Assembly: GCA_025055135.1 (NCBI GenBank)
Contig: JANWYU010000188.1
Span: forward strand, 1-32,397
Source: Pseudobdellovibrionaceae bacterium
GTDB lineage: Bacteria > Bdellovibrionota > Bdellovibrionia > Bdellovibrionales > Bdellovibrionaceae
Direction of reading: 5' to 3'
Length of the DNA stretch: 32,397 nt
How positions within the stretch are numbered: the stretch's first letter is position 1; every line of letters begins with the position of its first letter. Both the position numbers and the translations under genes were made by a program. The notes beneath the pieces were generated by a model, which had not been told where the DNA came from, searched no databases, and was given only the letters and a program-made list of their open reading frames with translations. Positions 1 through 8,420 of the stretch are shown in pieces.

Positions 1-745
1 CTTTATTAACACACGTATTCGAGCTATAGCCTGGCACACTAGATTCACAATTCACAACAACATAAGCACCTTGTGAGTAACATTTTGTTTCAGGAAGGCA
101 ACTATTTGTTGCCGAATCATAAACGCCTCCTACACCGGCACATAAATCTGCGGAGGATAGTGCCACCTGACACTCCCTAATAACGCCTCCCCCATCCACA
201 TATACGGGAAGAACAAAATTCTGAGGGCTTAAGGGTACCATTCGCCCTTCATCCCAATACTCAAGCTCCAACCTGACATTGACATAAGATAAAAATAAGT
301 TTTGTCCGTTCACTGTTATCGGCATTTGATTGGGTAAAGCATTATTGGTAGACAGAGTTAAATTCCTCACCACCACACGAGCAGCGTCAGGAGTACCCGA
401 CACAATAGTTCCCGACTGGACTGTTGTTAAGCCCCGTAAGTTGTTCACACGCAGTGTTAGCGGAGCCTCGGTATTAGGCGGGGGAAGAGTAACATTTTCC
501 AGAGCCCTTCGACAATCTCCCCCTCGCAAATTTAAAAATTGGGTTAACTCGTGAACAAAAAGATAAGCCTCACTCTGGGAAGAAACAATATTTTGTGAAC
601 GGAACGCTGTGGTAAAAATCCCTGCTGATATCACAGACAAAATTGCTACTATAACCAAGGAAACTAATACCTCAATTAATGTTACCCCTTGGGCTGAAAT
701 CCTACCTTCGAATCTTAATAACCTAAAAAATTGATTGAATAACAA
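1..745 (-). CDS. Type IV prepilin-like protein (partial, C-terminus off window)
   Basis: The reading frame is open from the left edge to a stop just after map. The N-terminus carries a type IV prepilin signature: basic leader, then G|VTLIEVLVSLVIVAILSV, in which a prepilin peptidase would cut after Gly and Glu is at +5, followed by a hydrophobic helix. The rest looks like an exported globular domain, with several cysteines near the visible C-terminal end that could form disulfides. It lies about 90 bp downstream of map on the same strand, so it may be the first of a set of minor pilins or pseudopilins continuing outside the window. There is no ATG; a TTG at 745 gives a leader of about 20 residues, but no clear ribosome site supports it and a TTG at 826 is also in frame. 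Whether it serves type IV pili, type II secretion or competence cannot be told. Confidence 0.75.
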   Translation of the reverse strand, partial: MLFNQFFRLLRFEGRISAQGVTLIEVLVSLVIVAILSVISAGIFTTAFRSQNIVSSQSEAYLFVHELTQFLNLRGGDCRRALENVTLPPPNTEAPLTLRVNNLRGLTTVQSGTIVSGTPDAARVVVRNLTLSTNNALPNQMPITVNGQNLFLSYVNVRLELEYWDEGRMVPLSPQNFVLPVYVDGGGVIRECQVALSSADLCAGVGGVYDSATNSCLPETKCYSQGAYVVVNCESSVPGYSSNTCVNK

Positions 746-835
746 TTGAAATCTGAATGGCCTAATGCAACACCCCCAATCGGTTTCTATTAACCTTATT
801 TTTTGATACTTGGTCTCATTAATCAAGGTTCAGCA

Positions 836-1609
836 TTATGGAATGGTCAGAATCTCATATCCCGTATCCGTGATCAAAACGGTATGCTCAAATTGGGCAG
901 ACAATTTTCCATCACGGGTGCGATACCATTTTATAGAGGAATTGGGAATGAGAAACTCCACCACCTCATCAGATCCTTGATTAATCATTGGTTCCACAGT
1001 AATGCATCGCCACGGTAACAACATAGGGCCTCGACCTCTTTTCCCATGACTGGGAACAAACGGCTCCTCATGGAAACGCCTTCCAATACCGTGGCCACCT
1101 ATCTCCTTTACCGTTGTAAATCCATGCCGAGTAACAAATTGGTTAATTTCAAAGCCAATATCTCCTGTGGTGGCCCCGGGACGTACCACCTCAATCCCTC
1201 GATCTCTCGCCAAACGCGCCACCTCTACAAAATGCGCCACCTCAGGTGTTACCTCACCAACTAAAAACGTAGCTGAGGTATCGCCATAAAATCCATCTTT
1301 CTTAGGGGTAACATCAATATTCACAATATCTCCTGAGCGTAATCGGTACTCATCCGGAACTCCATGACAAACCACATCGTTTACGGAGGTGCAAATCGAT
1401 TTGGGGTAACCATGATACCCTAAGGGCGCTGGCTCTGCACCATGACTGAGGGTGTAATCGTAAACAATTTGATCTAGCTCGAGCAAACTCACTCCCACTT
1501 TTACATATGAGGCAACATGTTCAAGAGTACGCGCCGCCAGTCGGCACACCTCGCGCATTTTTTTTATTTCATCTGGATTTAAAGGTGGGGGTAAGGTTTC
1601 TTTAGCCAT
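836..1609 (-). CDS. map: Methionine aminopeptidase type I
   Basis: This cytosolic dinuclear metallopeptidase removes the initiator Met from new proteins. It has 257 residues, normal for type I. Metal ligands are visible at D99 (NIDV), D110 (GFYGD), H173 (GGHGIG), E206 (TVEP) and E241 (QFEHT), with the accessory histidines H82 (VCHGVPD) and H180. There is no N-terminal SH3 or zinc-finger extension. The ATG is preceded by GAAGGG only about 2-3 bases away, which is tight. It lies about 50 bp after the CDF exporter gene on the same strand and probably shares its transcript. Family assignment is firm. Confidence 0.96.
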   Translation of the reverse strand: MAKETLPPPLNPDEIKKMREVCRLAARTLEHVASYVKVGVSLLELDQIVYDYTLSHGAEPAPLGYHGYPKSICTSVNDVVCHGVPDEYRLRSGDIVNIDVTPKKDGFYGDTSATFLVGEVTPEVAHFVEVARLARDRGIEVVRPGATTGDIGFEINQFVTRHGFTTVKEIGGHGIGRRFHEEPFVPSHGKRGRGPMLLPWRCITVEPMINQGSDEVVEFLIPNSSIKWYRTRDGKLSAQFEHTVLITDTGYEILTIP

Positions 1610-1662
1610 TGCCCTTCATTATTTTAATTAATCCCCTAAAAGCACAACACTTTTTTATCCCT

Positions 1663-2598
1663 TCAACCAACATGATGAGGATCGCGACATATTTCCTCTT
1701 CATGCTCTAGTTCCATAGTCAATTCACTGACCTTCCAATGAGCCCACAACCGATCTTTTAATCGTTGTTTCAATTTAGCACAAAACTCCAGGGAACAATT
1801 TTTTTCCACCACCACATGCATGGTTAAAATGTTCCTCTCCCCATCCAAGGACCATCCATGAATATGATGTACCCCTTTTACCCCCGGTACCGCCAGAATA
1901 TCACGAGTCATGTCCTCCAGTGGCAACGTATCAGGCCATGTTTGCATAAAAATGGCAAAAATTTTCTTTAAGTAACCAACCATACGCCAAAAAATCCATA
2001 GGGCCAGAAGACAGGCCAACATAGGATCGATCCAATAAAATTGAGTATGATAAATCACTCCTCCGCCCAGTAACACTACCAACCAACCCACCAAATCCTC
2101 TAACATGTGATATTTTAAAACCCTTTCGTTAAGACTGCTTCCACGACTGAGCTTAATAAAGCTATATCCATTTACAACTAAGCCTAATCCAGCAAATACC
2201 ATCATAATTTCGCTTCGGATCGTCTCAGGATCAAGTAGCCGTCCGATCCCATTAAAGAAAATAAACACAGAACTCACACTAATCACCAGCCCACTAATGA
2301 GGGCGCTTAAAAGAGAAAAACGACGGAACCCATAAGTATGTACCGGTGTAGCCCTGTTGATGGATAATTTCTGCAACCATAACCCCAATCCCAAGCTCAA
2401 TGCATCCCCAAAGTCATGAAGGGCATCAGACATTAGGGATAAGCTGTTACTATAAAGCGCTCCAAGCAGTTCAACCAATGCAAAGGACAAATTGAGCCAA
2501 AATGCCTGTCGTATCGATGATTCAGGGCCCGACGAAAATGCATCTCTTCCTTTTTCGTTGGCCGCGTGATGGTGATGAAAACAAAAATGTTCCGCCAA
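1663..2598 (-). CDS. Cation diffusion facilitator family exporter (probable Zn2+)
   Basis: Inner-membrane metal/proton antiporter of the CDF family. The 311 residues contain about six hydrophobic segments and a cytoplasmic C-terminal domain from about residue 205. The transport site is complete: H61-x3-D65 in the second membrane segment (HDFGD) and H164-x3-D168 in the fifth (HMLED). A His/Asp tetrad of this type is associated with zinc preference in ZitB-like and ZnT-like members. The N-terminus has a short His cluster (residues 8-11) and a Cys, possibly a metal-gathering tail. The start is TTG, supported by AAAGGGA seven bases upstream; there is no nearby ATG. It is inserted directly after ftsI where peptidoglycan genes are usually found. 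The metal specificity is inferred. Confidence 0.92.
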   Translation of the reverse strand: MAEHFCFHHHHAANEKGRDAFSSGPESSIRQAFWLNLSFALVELLGALYSNSLSLMSDALHDFGDALSLGLGLWLQKLSINRATPVHTYGFRRFSLLSALISGLVISVSSVFIFFNGIGRLLDPETIRSEIMMVFAGLGLVVNGYSFIKLSRGSSLNERVLKYHMLEDLVGWLVVLLGGGVIYHTQFYWIDPMLACLLALWIFWRMVGYLKKIFAIFMQTWPDTLPLEDMTRDILAVPGVKGVHHIHGWSLDGERNILTMHVVVEKNCSLEFCAKLKQRLKDRLWAHWKVSELTMELEHEEEICRDPHHVG

Positions 2599-2645
2599 TT
2601 TTTGTTCCCTTTCTATAAATTACCGCAACAGTACTCAAGTATCCT

Positions 2646-4598
2646 TCACTCTACTAGCACTTCTATGCCCTCAAGGCCAGAAGCAGAATATAAGCTTCTC
2701 TGGTATCGAATCTCAGATACACGATCCCCCTGTCCCCGAATTTTAATAGGAACTTGATAGGTTCTTAAATAATCCATCACAAAATCGATATTTTTTCCAT
2801 ATAAAGTAGTGGGGTCCAAAGGCTTAGAGGGAAGAACAGCGGAAGGTAACTTGGTTTCGGATTTTCCCCCCTCTTTCTCCTGTAACGAAGCCATTACCAA
2901 AGATTCAATTTCTTCCGGATGGCTAGGGGCAATGGCCTCTTTACGTGCCCAATACGCCCCCAAGCGGGAAAACAAAGGGGCTACCGATTGGGAGGCATAT
3001 CGATCCTTTCGTGGGCTATCTAAACCAACTAAAAGTAAAAACCGCGGTCGATCTGCCGGAAAAAAGCCAATAAAACTCGTTAAATACTGATCTTTTTTGT
3101 AACCCTTTTCTTGTTCCCCTGCTTTTTGAGCCGTCCCTGTTTTTCCAGCCACCTGATAACCCACGATACGCGCCTTTTCTCCTGTTCCGCCAGCGCTAAC
3201 CACATCCATTAAAAATTCCTTCATTAATTTCAGGGTTCGTTGAGAAAAAATCCTATTTTCGCTCTTGAAATCAACAGGGGCTTCCCAGTCCCACTCGCTA
3301 GAAAGATCATTGTGTACGCCTTTTATCAATAGGGGTGGACGCCAAACTCCGTCTGTGGCTAATGCGGCCCAAGCCGTAATCAACTGCAGCGGAGTTATGG
3401 CCATTCCCTGACCAAAGGAAATGTTACTAATTAAATGCTTATTCCATGGAGGATTCGGAATAAGACCTCGAGACTCGCCTGGTAACCCTAAACCAACCTT
3501 CTGATGAAATCCCATTTGCTCCAAACCCTGTCTTAATAGCTGCTCTCCCATCAAGATTCCGATTTTAGCCATTCCAATATTGGAACTTTTCATCAAAATG
3601 CGTCGCAAATCCATCCGCGGTTCTTTTGGATCAAAATGTACATCTCGAATCACCCGATCAGCCACCTTAAATTTGCCCCCCTCTAAATCAGCTACGAACG
3701 CCTCATCCACCACCTTATTTTCTAATGCCCATGCCATTATCAGAGGCTTCAATACCGAACCAAATTCATAAACATGATTAATCAAAGGGTTTTTCAAAGG
3801 CAAAGAAACAAGCGAAGGCATTGATTTTTCCACAAAAGCCATAGCACGTATTTCGTGGCTATTAAGATCCAAACCTATGGCAAATGCAGAATCCGCTTTT
3901 TGTTGGGTAACAGAAAATTGTAACTGTTTTTCAAAGAAAAGCTGTAAGTCAAGATCAATAGTCAAATGTACTTTGCGGTCGATTAAGGACTCTCGTATAA
4001 AATCATCGGCAAAGGACAACCAACGGCCTCGGGCATCGCGCAATACCCTAATCGATTTGGGACGCAAATCTAATTGTCGATCAATCCAAAGCTCGAGTCC
4101 CGATAAACCTTGACCATCCACTCCCACACCACCAAGTAACGGCCGAAGAGCCGTCCCCACCGGGTATATCCGACGATACTCTGTAATAAAACCAAACCCA
4201 TTGGGTAACCCAATTTTTTCTATTTTCTTTTTCGATTCTTCATCGAGAAATCTCATTAACCATAAAAAGCGGCTACGATGATTCTTTATTTTTTTGCGCA
4301 TTCGACCCATGTTCCAACCCATCAATGAACTAATTTTGCGAAACTGTTGAGAACTGAGGTCAGCAAGTTGGGGATCAACAAACAGAGAGTAACTCTCTAC
4401 CGAAAACACCAATTCCTTTCCGGCACGATCGATTACTGTTGGCCTGCGCGGCTGAATGCGCATCTGAACGGAAAACTGTTTGTCAATCCAGGATTGCAGT
4501 TCGGGGCCTGGGAAAACCTTCAAATAAAACGATCGTACAATAATCGCACCAAAAAAAAGAACAAACACAATAAAAATAACTTGCAGTCGTCCTCTCAT
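2646..4598 (-). CDS. ftsI: Division-specific peptidoglycan transpeptidase with C-terminal PASTA-like domain
   Basis: Class B penicillin-binding protein that crosslinks septal peptidoglycan. Residues 7-21 form the membrane anchor, followed by a dimerisation domain with RRPTVIDRAG (51-60). The transpeptidase domain has all three catalytic motifs: S281-V-L-K284, S338-S-N340 and K486-T-G488. Residues about 600-650 resemble one PASTA repeat (GKNIDFVMDYL, then an RGQG turn), a C-terminal addition seen in FtsI/SpoVD proteins of several phyla but not in E. coli FtsI. The ATG overlaps the ftsL stop in an ATGA, so the two are translationally coupled. Total length is 650 residues. The ftsI rather than mrdA identity rests on the rsmH-ftsL context. 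Confidence 0.94.
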   Translation of the reverse strand: MRGRLQVIFIVFVLFFGAIIVRSFYLKVFPGPELQSWIDKQFSVQMRIQPRRPTVIDRAGKELVFSVESYSLFVDPQLADLSSQQFRKISSLMGWNMGRMRKKIKNHRSRFLWLMRFLDEESKKKIEKIGLPNGFGFITEYRRIYPVGTALRPLLGGVGVDGQGLSGLELWIDRQLDLRPKSIRVLRDARGRWLSFADDFIRESLIDRKVHLTIDLDLQLFFEKQLQFSVTQQKADSAFAIGLDLNSHEIRAMAFVEKSMPSLVSLPLKNPLINHVYEFGSVLKPLIMAWALENKVVDEAFVADLEGGKFKVADRVIRDVHFDPKEPRMDLRRILMKSSNIGMAKIGILMGEQLLRQGLEQMGFHQKVGLGLPGESRGLIPNPPWNKHLISNISFGQGMAITPLQLITAWAALATDGVWRPPLLIKGVHNDLSSEWDWEAPVDFKSENRIFSQRTLKLMKEFLMDVVSAGGTGEKARIVGYQVAGKTGTAQKAGEQEKGYKKDQYLTSFIGFFPADRPRFLLLVGLDSPRKDRYASQSVAPLFSRLGAYWARKEAIAPSHPEEIESLVMASLQEKEGGKSETKLPSAVLPSKPLDPTTLYGKNIDFVMDYLRTYQVPIKIRGQGDRVSEIRYQRSLYSASGLEGIEVLVE

Positions 4599-4891
4599 CT
4601 CTTTCCTATTGCTTCGGCCTGATCCTTAGATGAAGGATGTGCTTCTGGCATGACTATAATGCGGGACAAAATGGTTTCCGTCGATACCAAGTGAGACGTT
4701 TTAAGAAGATCTTCCTCCTGTCTATAGGCTAATTCCATCTTTTGCAGCTCAAGCTGTCTTTTTTCCTTTTGAAGGGCTGCCAAATTAATCAGTTTCGTGT
4801 TTAATAGGTATATCTGATACCGTTGATATAGCTCTAATGAGGTTACTAATAACAAAGTAACGAATGTTACTAGAACATAATGCCATTTCAA
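4595..4891 (-). CDS. ftsL: Cell division protein FtsL
   Basis: Small bitopic divisome protein that would work with FtsB/FtsQ to recruit and activate FtsW-FtsI. The 98 residues show a short cytoplasmic start, one membrane helix (about residues 5-18) and a periplasmic stretch rich in Glu, Gln, Lys and Leu (about 30-65) with coiled-coil character. FtsL sequences diverge strongly, so the call rests on size, topology and its place between rsmH and ftsI. The start is TTG with AAAGGAG six bases upstream, a strong ribosome site. It overlaps ftsI by four bases (ATGA). Confidence 0.85.
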   Translation of the reverse strand: MKWHYVLVTFVTLLLVTSLELYQRYQIYLLNTKLINLAALQKEKRQLELQKMELAYRQEEDLLKTSHLVSTETILSRIIVMPEAHPSSKDQAEAIGKR

Positions 4892-4903
4892 TTTGAGCTC
4901 CTT

Positions 4904-5854
4904 TTAAGAAAATCGTTCAAAAACCCGCAACTTGGCAGAGCGTGCCCTAGGATTTTGGACCACCTCCTGCTCGGTGGGCTCAATAACTTTTTTAAATAAG
5001 GGCTTACCCAGTGTTGCTAAATCTTGTTTAAACATCCACTTTACTATCCTATCCTCTAGGGAGTGAAAGGTCAGCACAGCCAAACGACCCTTTGGCTTAA
5101 GTCCTGCAACCAGTTTGGGTAACCCTTCTTTTAAATGATTTAATTCTTGATTCACCTCGATTCGTAATGCTTGAAAATAAAGTGTAGCGGGATGACGCCC
5201 CTTTTGACGCCAACCCTCCACTTTCTCTATGATTTCCGCCAGCTGCCTGGTTGAGCGAAAGGGCGACTTGCGCCGCTCATGAATAATGGCACGAACCACC
5301 TTATACGGTGCACGTATCTCACCAAATGTTTGAAATAGTGTAATCAATTCTTTTTCGCCCCAATAGTTCACAATATCCGCAGCAGTAGTTGACACGGTCT
5401 GATCCATCCTCATGTCTAACGGACCATCATAATAAAAGCTAAAACCACGGGATGGATCATCCAACTGAGGTGAACTCACCCCCAAATCCATAAGAATAAA
5501 ATCAAAGTAACCCAATTCATCCACTGAAAATTGTGAGAAATTCCCATGAACCGAAATGACTTTTTGATTTGCCACCAAATCCCGGTAGCTCTGATTAGCA
5601 AAGGCAATGGCCGCAGCATCCTGATCCATGGCTACCGCCTGAGCCAAGAACTGGCCAAACCGTTCCCAAATATACTGAAAATGCCCGCCCCTGCCGAAGG
5701 TAGCATCCAAGTAACGGCTACCAGATTGAGACAAAACGGGCTCAGCCACACGCCCCACCTCACTCAACATCACGGGAATGTGGGTCCCCTTAGGATTGGT
5801 AACTTGGACTTTCGTCATAGTCTTGGATTTTGGGCTATTTATACCTTGGGTCAA
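4904..5854 (-). CDS. rsmH: 16S rRNA (cytosine-1402-N4)-methyltransferase
   Basis: SAM-dependent enzyme (MraW) that N4-methylates C1402 in the ribosomal P site. Conserved parts visible: HIPVMLSEV near the N-terminus, the SAM motif DATFGRGGH, the block MDLGVSSPQLDDPSRGFSF with DMRMD after it, and HSLEDRIVKWMF near the C-terminus. The protein ends normally about 30 residues later. I chose the TTG at 5854 because AAAGGGA lies seven bases upstream, like the TTG starts of ftsL and the CDF gene. An ATG at 5818 gives a more typical N-terminus but has no ribosome site. It heads the ftsL-ftsI transcript. There is no mraZ upstream; a divergent zinc-ribbon gene begins about 30 bp away instead. Confidence 0.96.
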   Translation of the reverse strand: MTQGINSPKSKTMTKVQVTNPKGTHIPVMLSEVGRVAEPVLSQSGSRYLDATFGRGGHFQYIWERFGQFLAQAVAMDQDAAAIAFANQSYRDLVANQKVISVHGNFSQFSVDELGYFDFILMDLGVSSPQLDDPSRGFSFYYDGPLDMRMDQTVSTTAADIVNYWGEKELITLFQTFGEIRAPYKVVRAIIHERRKSPFRSTRQLAEIIEKVEGWRQKGRHPATLYFQALRIEVNQELNHLKEGLPKLVAGLKPKGRLAVLTFHSLEDRIVKWMFKQDLATLGKPLFKKVIEPTEQEVVQNPRARSAKLRVFERFS

Positions 5855-5883
5855 GAACAATTCCCTTTTAAAATGTAGGCAAG

Positions 5884-6963
5884 ATGTTGATAAAATGCCC
5901 TAAATGTGGGTTTGATCAGCCACAGGACGAATATTGCGCCCGATGTGGGGTTCATATCCCAAGCTTTCAGAGTCAACAAAACCAAAGTGCATCGGCATCA
6001 TCTCTTACGAGTCGTTGGCAGTTCTGGCTCGTACTCTTTGCATTGTTCATTTCTGTTACCGTAGTGGCAACCCATTTTTTAAAAAAGCGGGAAATTGAAA
6101 AAAGAAAGGCCTCCTTACAAAGAGGAATTCCCCTGAGTGCTCAGATCAGTCAAAAAAGAGATACCGAGCACTTGGCACAAAGTTCTCAAGCCTCCCCATC
6201 TCCTTTGATGAAAACGTCAGAAAACTTAGAACCGAGTTCGCCCTCTCAAACGTCAATACATGCTGCTGCCGAGACCAATTTGCCCTCCCGTCCTAAAACA
6301 CCATCCCATCCAAAAATGGAAAGTAGCCCGAAAATAGAAGAGGCCAACCGCCAACAAGCCGCTATGGCCACAGAAGATAAAAAAAGGCCCAATACTCTGG
6401 GTTCATCACCAAACCAAAATCAAACTTTAAAATTAACCTCCGGACTCATTCCCAACACAGCTACCCAACACCTTTTAGAGCAGGCTTCCCGATATCAATT
6501 ACCGGTTATCGAGACTGATTCCATGACGCAAATTACGTTGAATCCTCAGTTAAAAAAATTGGTTCAACCACTGACCACTTCCTGGCTTCCGCTAAAAACC
6601 ATCGATCTTGAGGCTAGCTCACTTGCCTATCAGTGGCTTGAAGGTGTAGAGGGAAGTGAAGAGGGATTTTATTTTGCCCTTAGTGGTCAAACCGATATTT
6701 CTCCGCCCCGTTTGGACCTTCAGCTATTTATTCAACCCAAACTATCCGATGAAAAGGGAGAACTCATTCACTTTCCTAACGCAGAGATGGAACATCTGAA
6801 TGACAAAAATATCGTGGGTTATATTGTTATCTATCAGATCCCTCGTCACGTCCGTTTTTCCAACTCCATAGCAAAACAGAAATTTTTCCATTTCTTGCAA
6901 GACCCTCAGTTTTTGCGCTCGCAATCACAATTTGCAATTTATGTGGAATTTGCTAGTCGTTAA
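5884..6963 (+). CDS. Zinc-ribbon membrane protein of unknown function
   Basis: I do not recognise a specific family. Residues 5-21 form a rubredoxin-like zinc ribbon (C5-x2-C8 and C18-x2-C21) on the cytoplasmic side, followed by one hydrophobic helix at about 47-67. A Ser/Pro/Gln/Lys-rich linker covers about 70-180, and a folded domain of about 170 residues (about 185-359) would lie in the periplasm. The order zinc ribbon, membrane helix, flexible linker, extracytoplasmic domain suggests a sensor or tether, but no catalytic motif is visible. It is divergent from rsmH, with promoters necessarily packed into or overlapping the start regions. It is followed at once by the uracil phosphoribosyltransferase gene, so co-transcription is likely. 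Confidence 0.8.
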   Translation: MLIKCPKCGFDQPQDEYCARCGVHIPSFQSQQNQSASASSLTSRWQFWLVLFALFISVTVVATHFLKKREIEKRKASLQRGIPLSAQISQKRDTEHLAQSSQASPSPLMKTSENLEPSSPSQTSIHAAAETNLPSRPKTPSHPKMESSPKIEEANRQQAAMATEDKKRPNTLGSSPNQNQTLKLTSGLIPNTATQHLLEQASRYQLPVIETDSMTQITLNPQLKKLVQPLTTSWLPLKTIDLEASSLAYQWLEGVEGSEEGFYFALSGQTDISPPRLDLQLFIQPKLSDEKGELIHFPNAEMEHLNDKNIVGYIVIYQIPRHVRFSNSIAKQKFFHFLQDPQFLRSQSQFAIYVEFASR

Positions 6964-6967
6964 GTTC

Positions 6968-7747
6968 ATGTGGTTGGAACATCGATATGGACCTCAGGTA
7001 GCAATTTGTAATTCCCCTTTGGCTCATTCCTGGTTATCAGAGCTTTGCTCCCAAGAATGTCGGCAACCACGCCTCAACCAATTAATGCATCTATTATACA
7101 CCCACTTGTTATCAATGGTAATTGAGCAAGAGTTTCCCGTGGTTACCATTAAGCAGCAAACCCGAATGGCCTCGCAACATCCCAATCATGCACAGATCAC
7201 TACTCAAGTCATCCGTCACCACACTCGTGCTATTACAGTTAATTTAGCCCGTGCAGGGACCTTTCCCTCTCATATCTGTTACGAGCTATTAAACCAAACC
7301 CTAGATCCCTCTCTGGTGAGACAGGATCATATTTTTGCGGCCCGCACAGCAAATGCACAACATCAAGTCACTGGTACCGATTTGGGAGCCCATAAAATTG
7401 GTGGGGATAAAGAAGGCGCTATTGTTATTTTCCCCGATCCTATGGGAGCCACGGGCCACACCCTGCAAGCAGCGTTGGATCATTACCTAAATCACATTGA
7501 AGGAACAGCCCTCAAGTTTATTGCCGCCCATCTGATTGTTACCCCAGAATACCTGAAGCGCATCACAGTGACTTATCCACAGGTCAAAATTTACGCCTAT
7601 CGTGTTGATCGCGGGTTATCTCATCCTTCCATACTTGCCAAAACTCCAGGTGAGGATTGGGAACAAGAGAAGGGCCTAAACGACTATGGTTACATTGTTC
7701 CTGGGGCTGGGGGACTGGGTGAATTGCTGAATAATTCACCCATTTAA
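6968..7747 (+). CDS. upp: Uracil phosphoribosyltransferase (divergent)
   Basis: Converts uracil plus PRPP to UMP in the cytosol. The PRPP-binding motif is DPMGATGHT (D147-T155), compared with DPMLATGGS in typical Upp. The C-terminal uracil-binding region GLNDYGYIVPG (about 226-236) is well conserved. It differs from standard Upp (about 208 residues) in being about 259 residues long, with an insertion of about 25 residues between YRVDRGL and GLNDYG. The usual PGxGDxGD ending is replaced by PGAGGLGE, so the first Asp is a Gly. The start is uncertain: ATG at 6968 follows the previous stop, while a TTG at 6932 would overlap the zinc-ribbon gene; neither has a strong ribosome site. It forms a salvage pair with hpt just downstream. 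Confidence 0.85.
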   Translation: MWLEHRYGPQVAICNSPLAHSWLSELCSQECRQPRLNQLMHLLYTHLLSMVIEQEFPVVTIKQQTRMASQHPNHAQITTQVIRHHTRAITVNLARAGTFPSHICYELLNQTLDPSLVRQDHIFAARTANAQHQVTGTDLGAHKIGGDKEGAIVIFPDPMGATGHTLQAALDHYLNHIEGTALKFIAAHLIVTPEYLKRITVTYPQVKIYAYRVDRGLSHPSILAKTPGEDWEQEKGLNDYGYIVPGAGGLGELLNNSPI

Positions 7748-7796
7748 ATGATCTCTGAAGATTGACGAAATGCCATTATAAGGCTACGGTAAAAAA

Positions 7797-8345
7797 ATGG
7801 CTCAAATCGCTAATCTTCCATTACGTTTGTCCCCCTATTTGTCAGCTGAAAAAATCCAATCTCGGGTGAAGGAATTGGCCCGAGAAATTAGCCCACACTT
7901 CTTTCCCTCCTCGGAGCCTCTTATAGCAGTATGTGTTTTAAAAGGTAGCTTCATGTTTTACTCTGATTTAATTCGCGAATTAGATGGTAACATAGAATGC
8001 GAATTTCTAGCCGTATCATCCTATTCGGGAATGACCAGCTCCGGTGAAGTGAAGGTTACCTTAGATCTCAACCGGGCCATTGAAGGGAAAAACGTGTTAC
8101 TGGTGGAAGATATTGTAGATACTGGGCTTACCATGAACTTCCTTATACAATGGCTGAAAAGTCGAAAACCGAAAAATTTAAAGACGGTAGCCTTACTGTT
8201 AAAGCCGGACGCTCTGAAAACCAAATGTGATCTTGATTTTGTAGGCTTTAAGATTCCCAACGATTTTGTCGTAGGCTACGGTTTGGATTATCAGGGTTAC
8301 TATCGCAATCTGCCCTACATTGCTCAAGTACAAAGCTTTAATTAA
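7797..8345 (+). CDS. hpt: Hypoxanthine-guanine phosphoribosyltransferase
   Basis: Salvages hypoxanthine and/or guanine to IMP or GMP using PRPP. The 182 residues match bacterial Hpt closely. Visible motifs are the pyrophosphate loop LKGS (48-51), the flexible loop SSYSGMTSSGEV (74-85), the PRPP motif VEDIVDTGLT (103-112) with the probable catalytic base D108, K136 near the purine site, and the C-terminal VGYGLDYQGYYRNLPYIA. It lies about 50 bp after upp on the same strand. In this window it could take up hypoxanthine produced by the MtaD/PNP pair at 16-18 kb. Confidence 0.96.
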   Translation: MAQIANLPLRLSPYLSAEKIQSRVKELAREISPHFFPSSEPLIAVCVLKGSFMFYSDLIRELDGNIECEFLAVSSYSGMTSSGEVKVTLDLNRAIEGKNVLLVEDIVDTGLTMNFLIQWLKSRKPKNLKTVALLLKPDALKTKCDLDFVGFKIPNDFVVGYGLDYQGYYRNLPYIAQVQSFN

Positions 8346-8380
8346 AAGAATTTCCCCCAAAAGATTGTTGAGTCATTGAA

Positions 8381-8420
8381 GGTGAGGGGGGGCAAAACCC
8401 ACCCCCTTATATTCCTCACC
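8381..8420. terminator. Inverted repeat between convergent genes, possible bidirectional terminator
   Basis: GGTGAGG at 8381-8387 pairs with CCTCACC at 8414-8420, and an inner GGGGG (8388-8392) can pair with CCCCC (8402-8406). It lies between the 3' ends of hpt (+) and the lipoprotein gene (-) and touches the latter's stop codon. Neither strand has a clear run of T after the stem, so intrinsic termination is uncertain. Confidence 0.35.

Noticed and set aside
5841-5858. TTGACC and TATAAAT near the rsmH start, promoter-like
   Set aside because: The two boxes are only about five bases apart, not a workable promoter spacing, and they lie at or after the chosen start codon.
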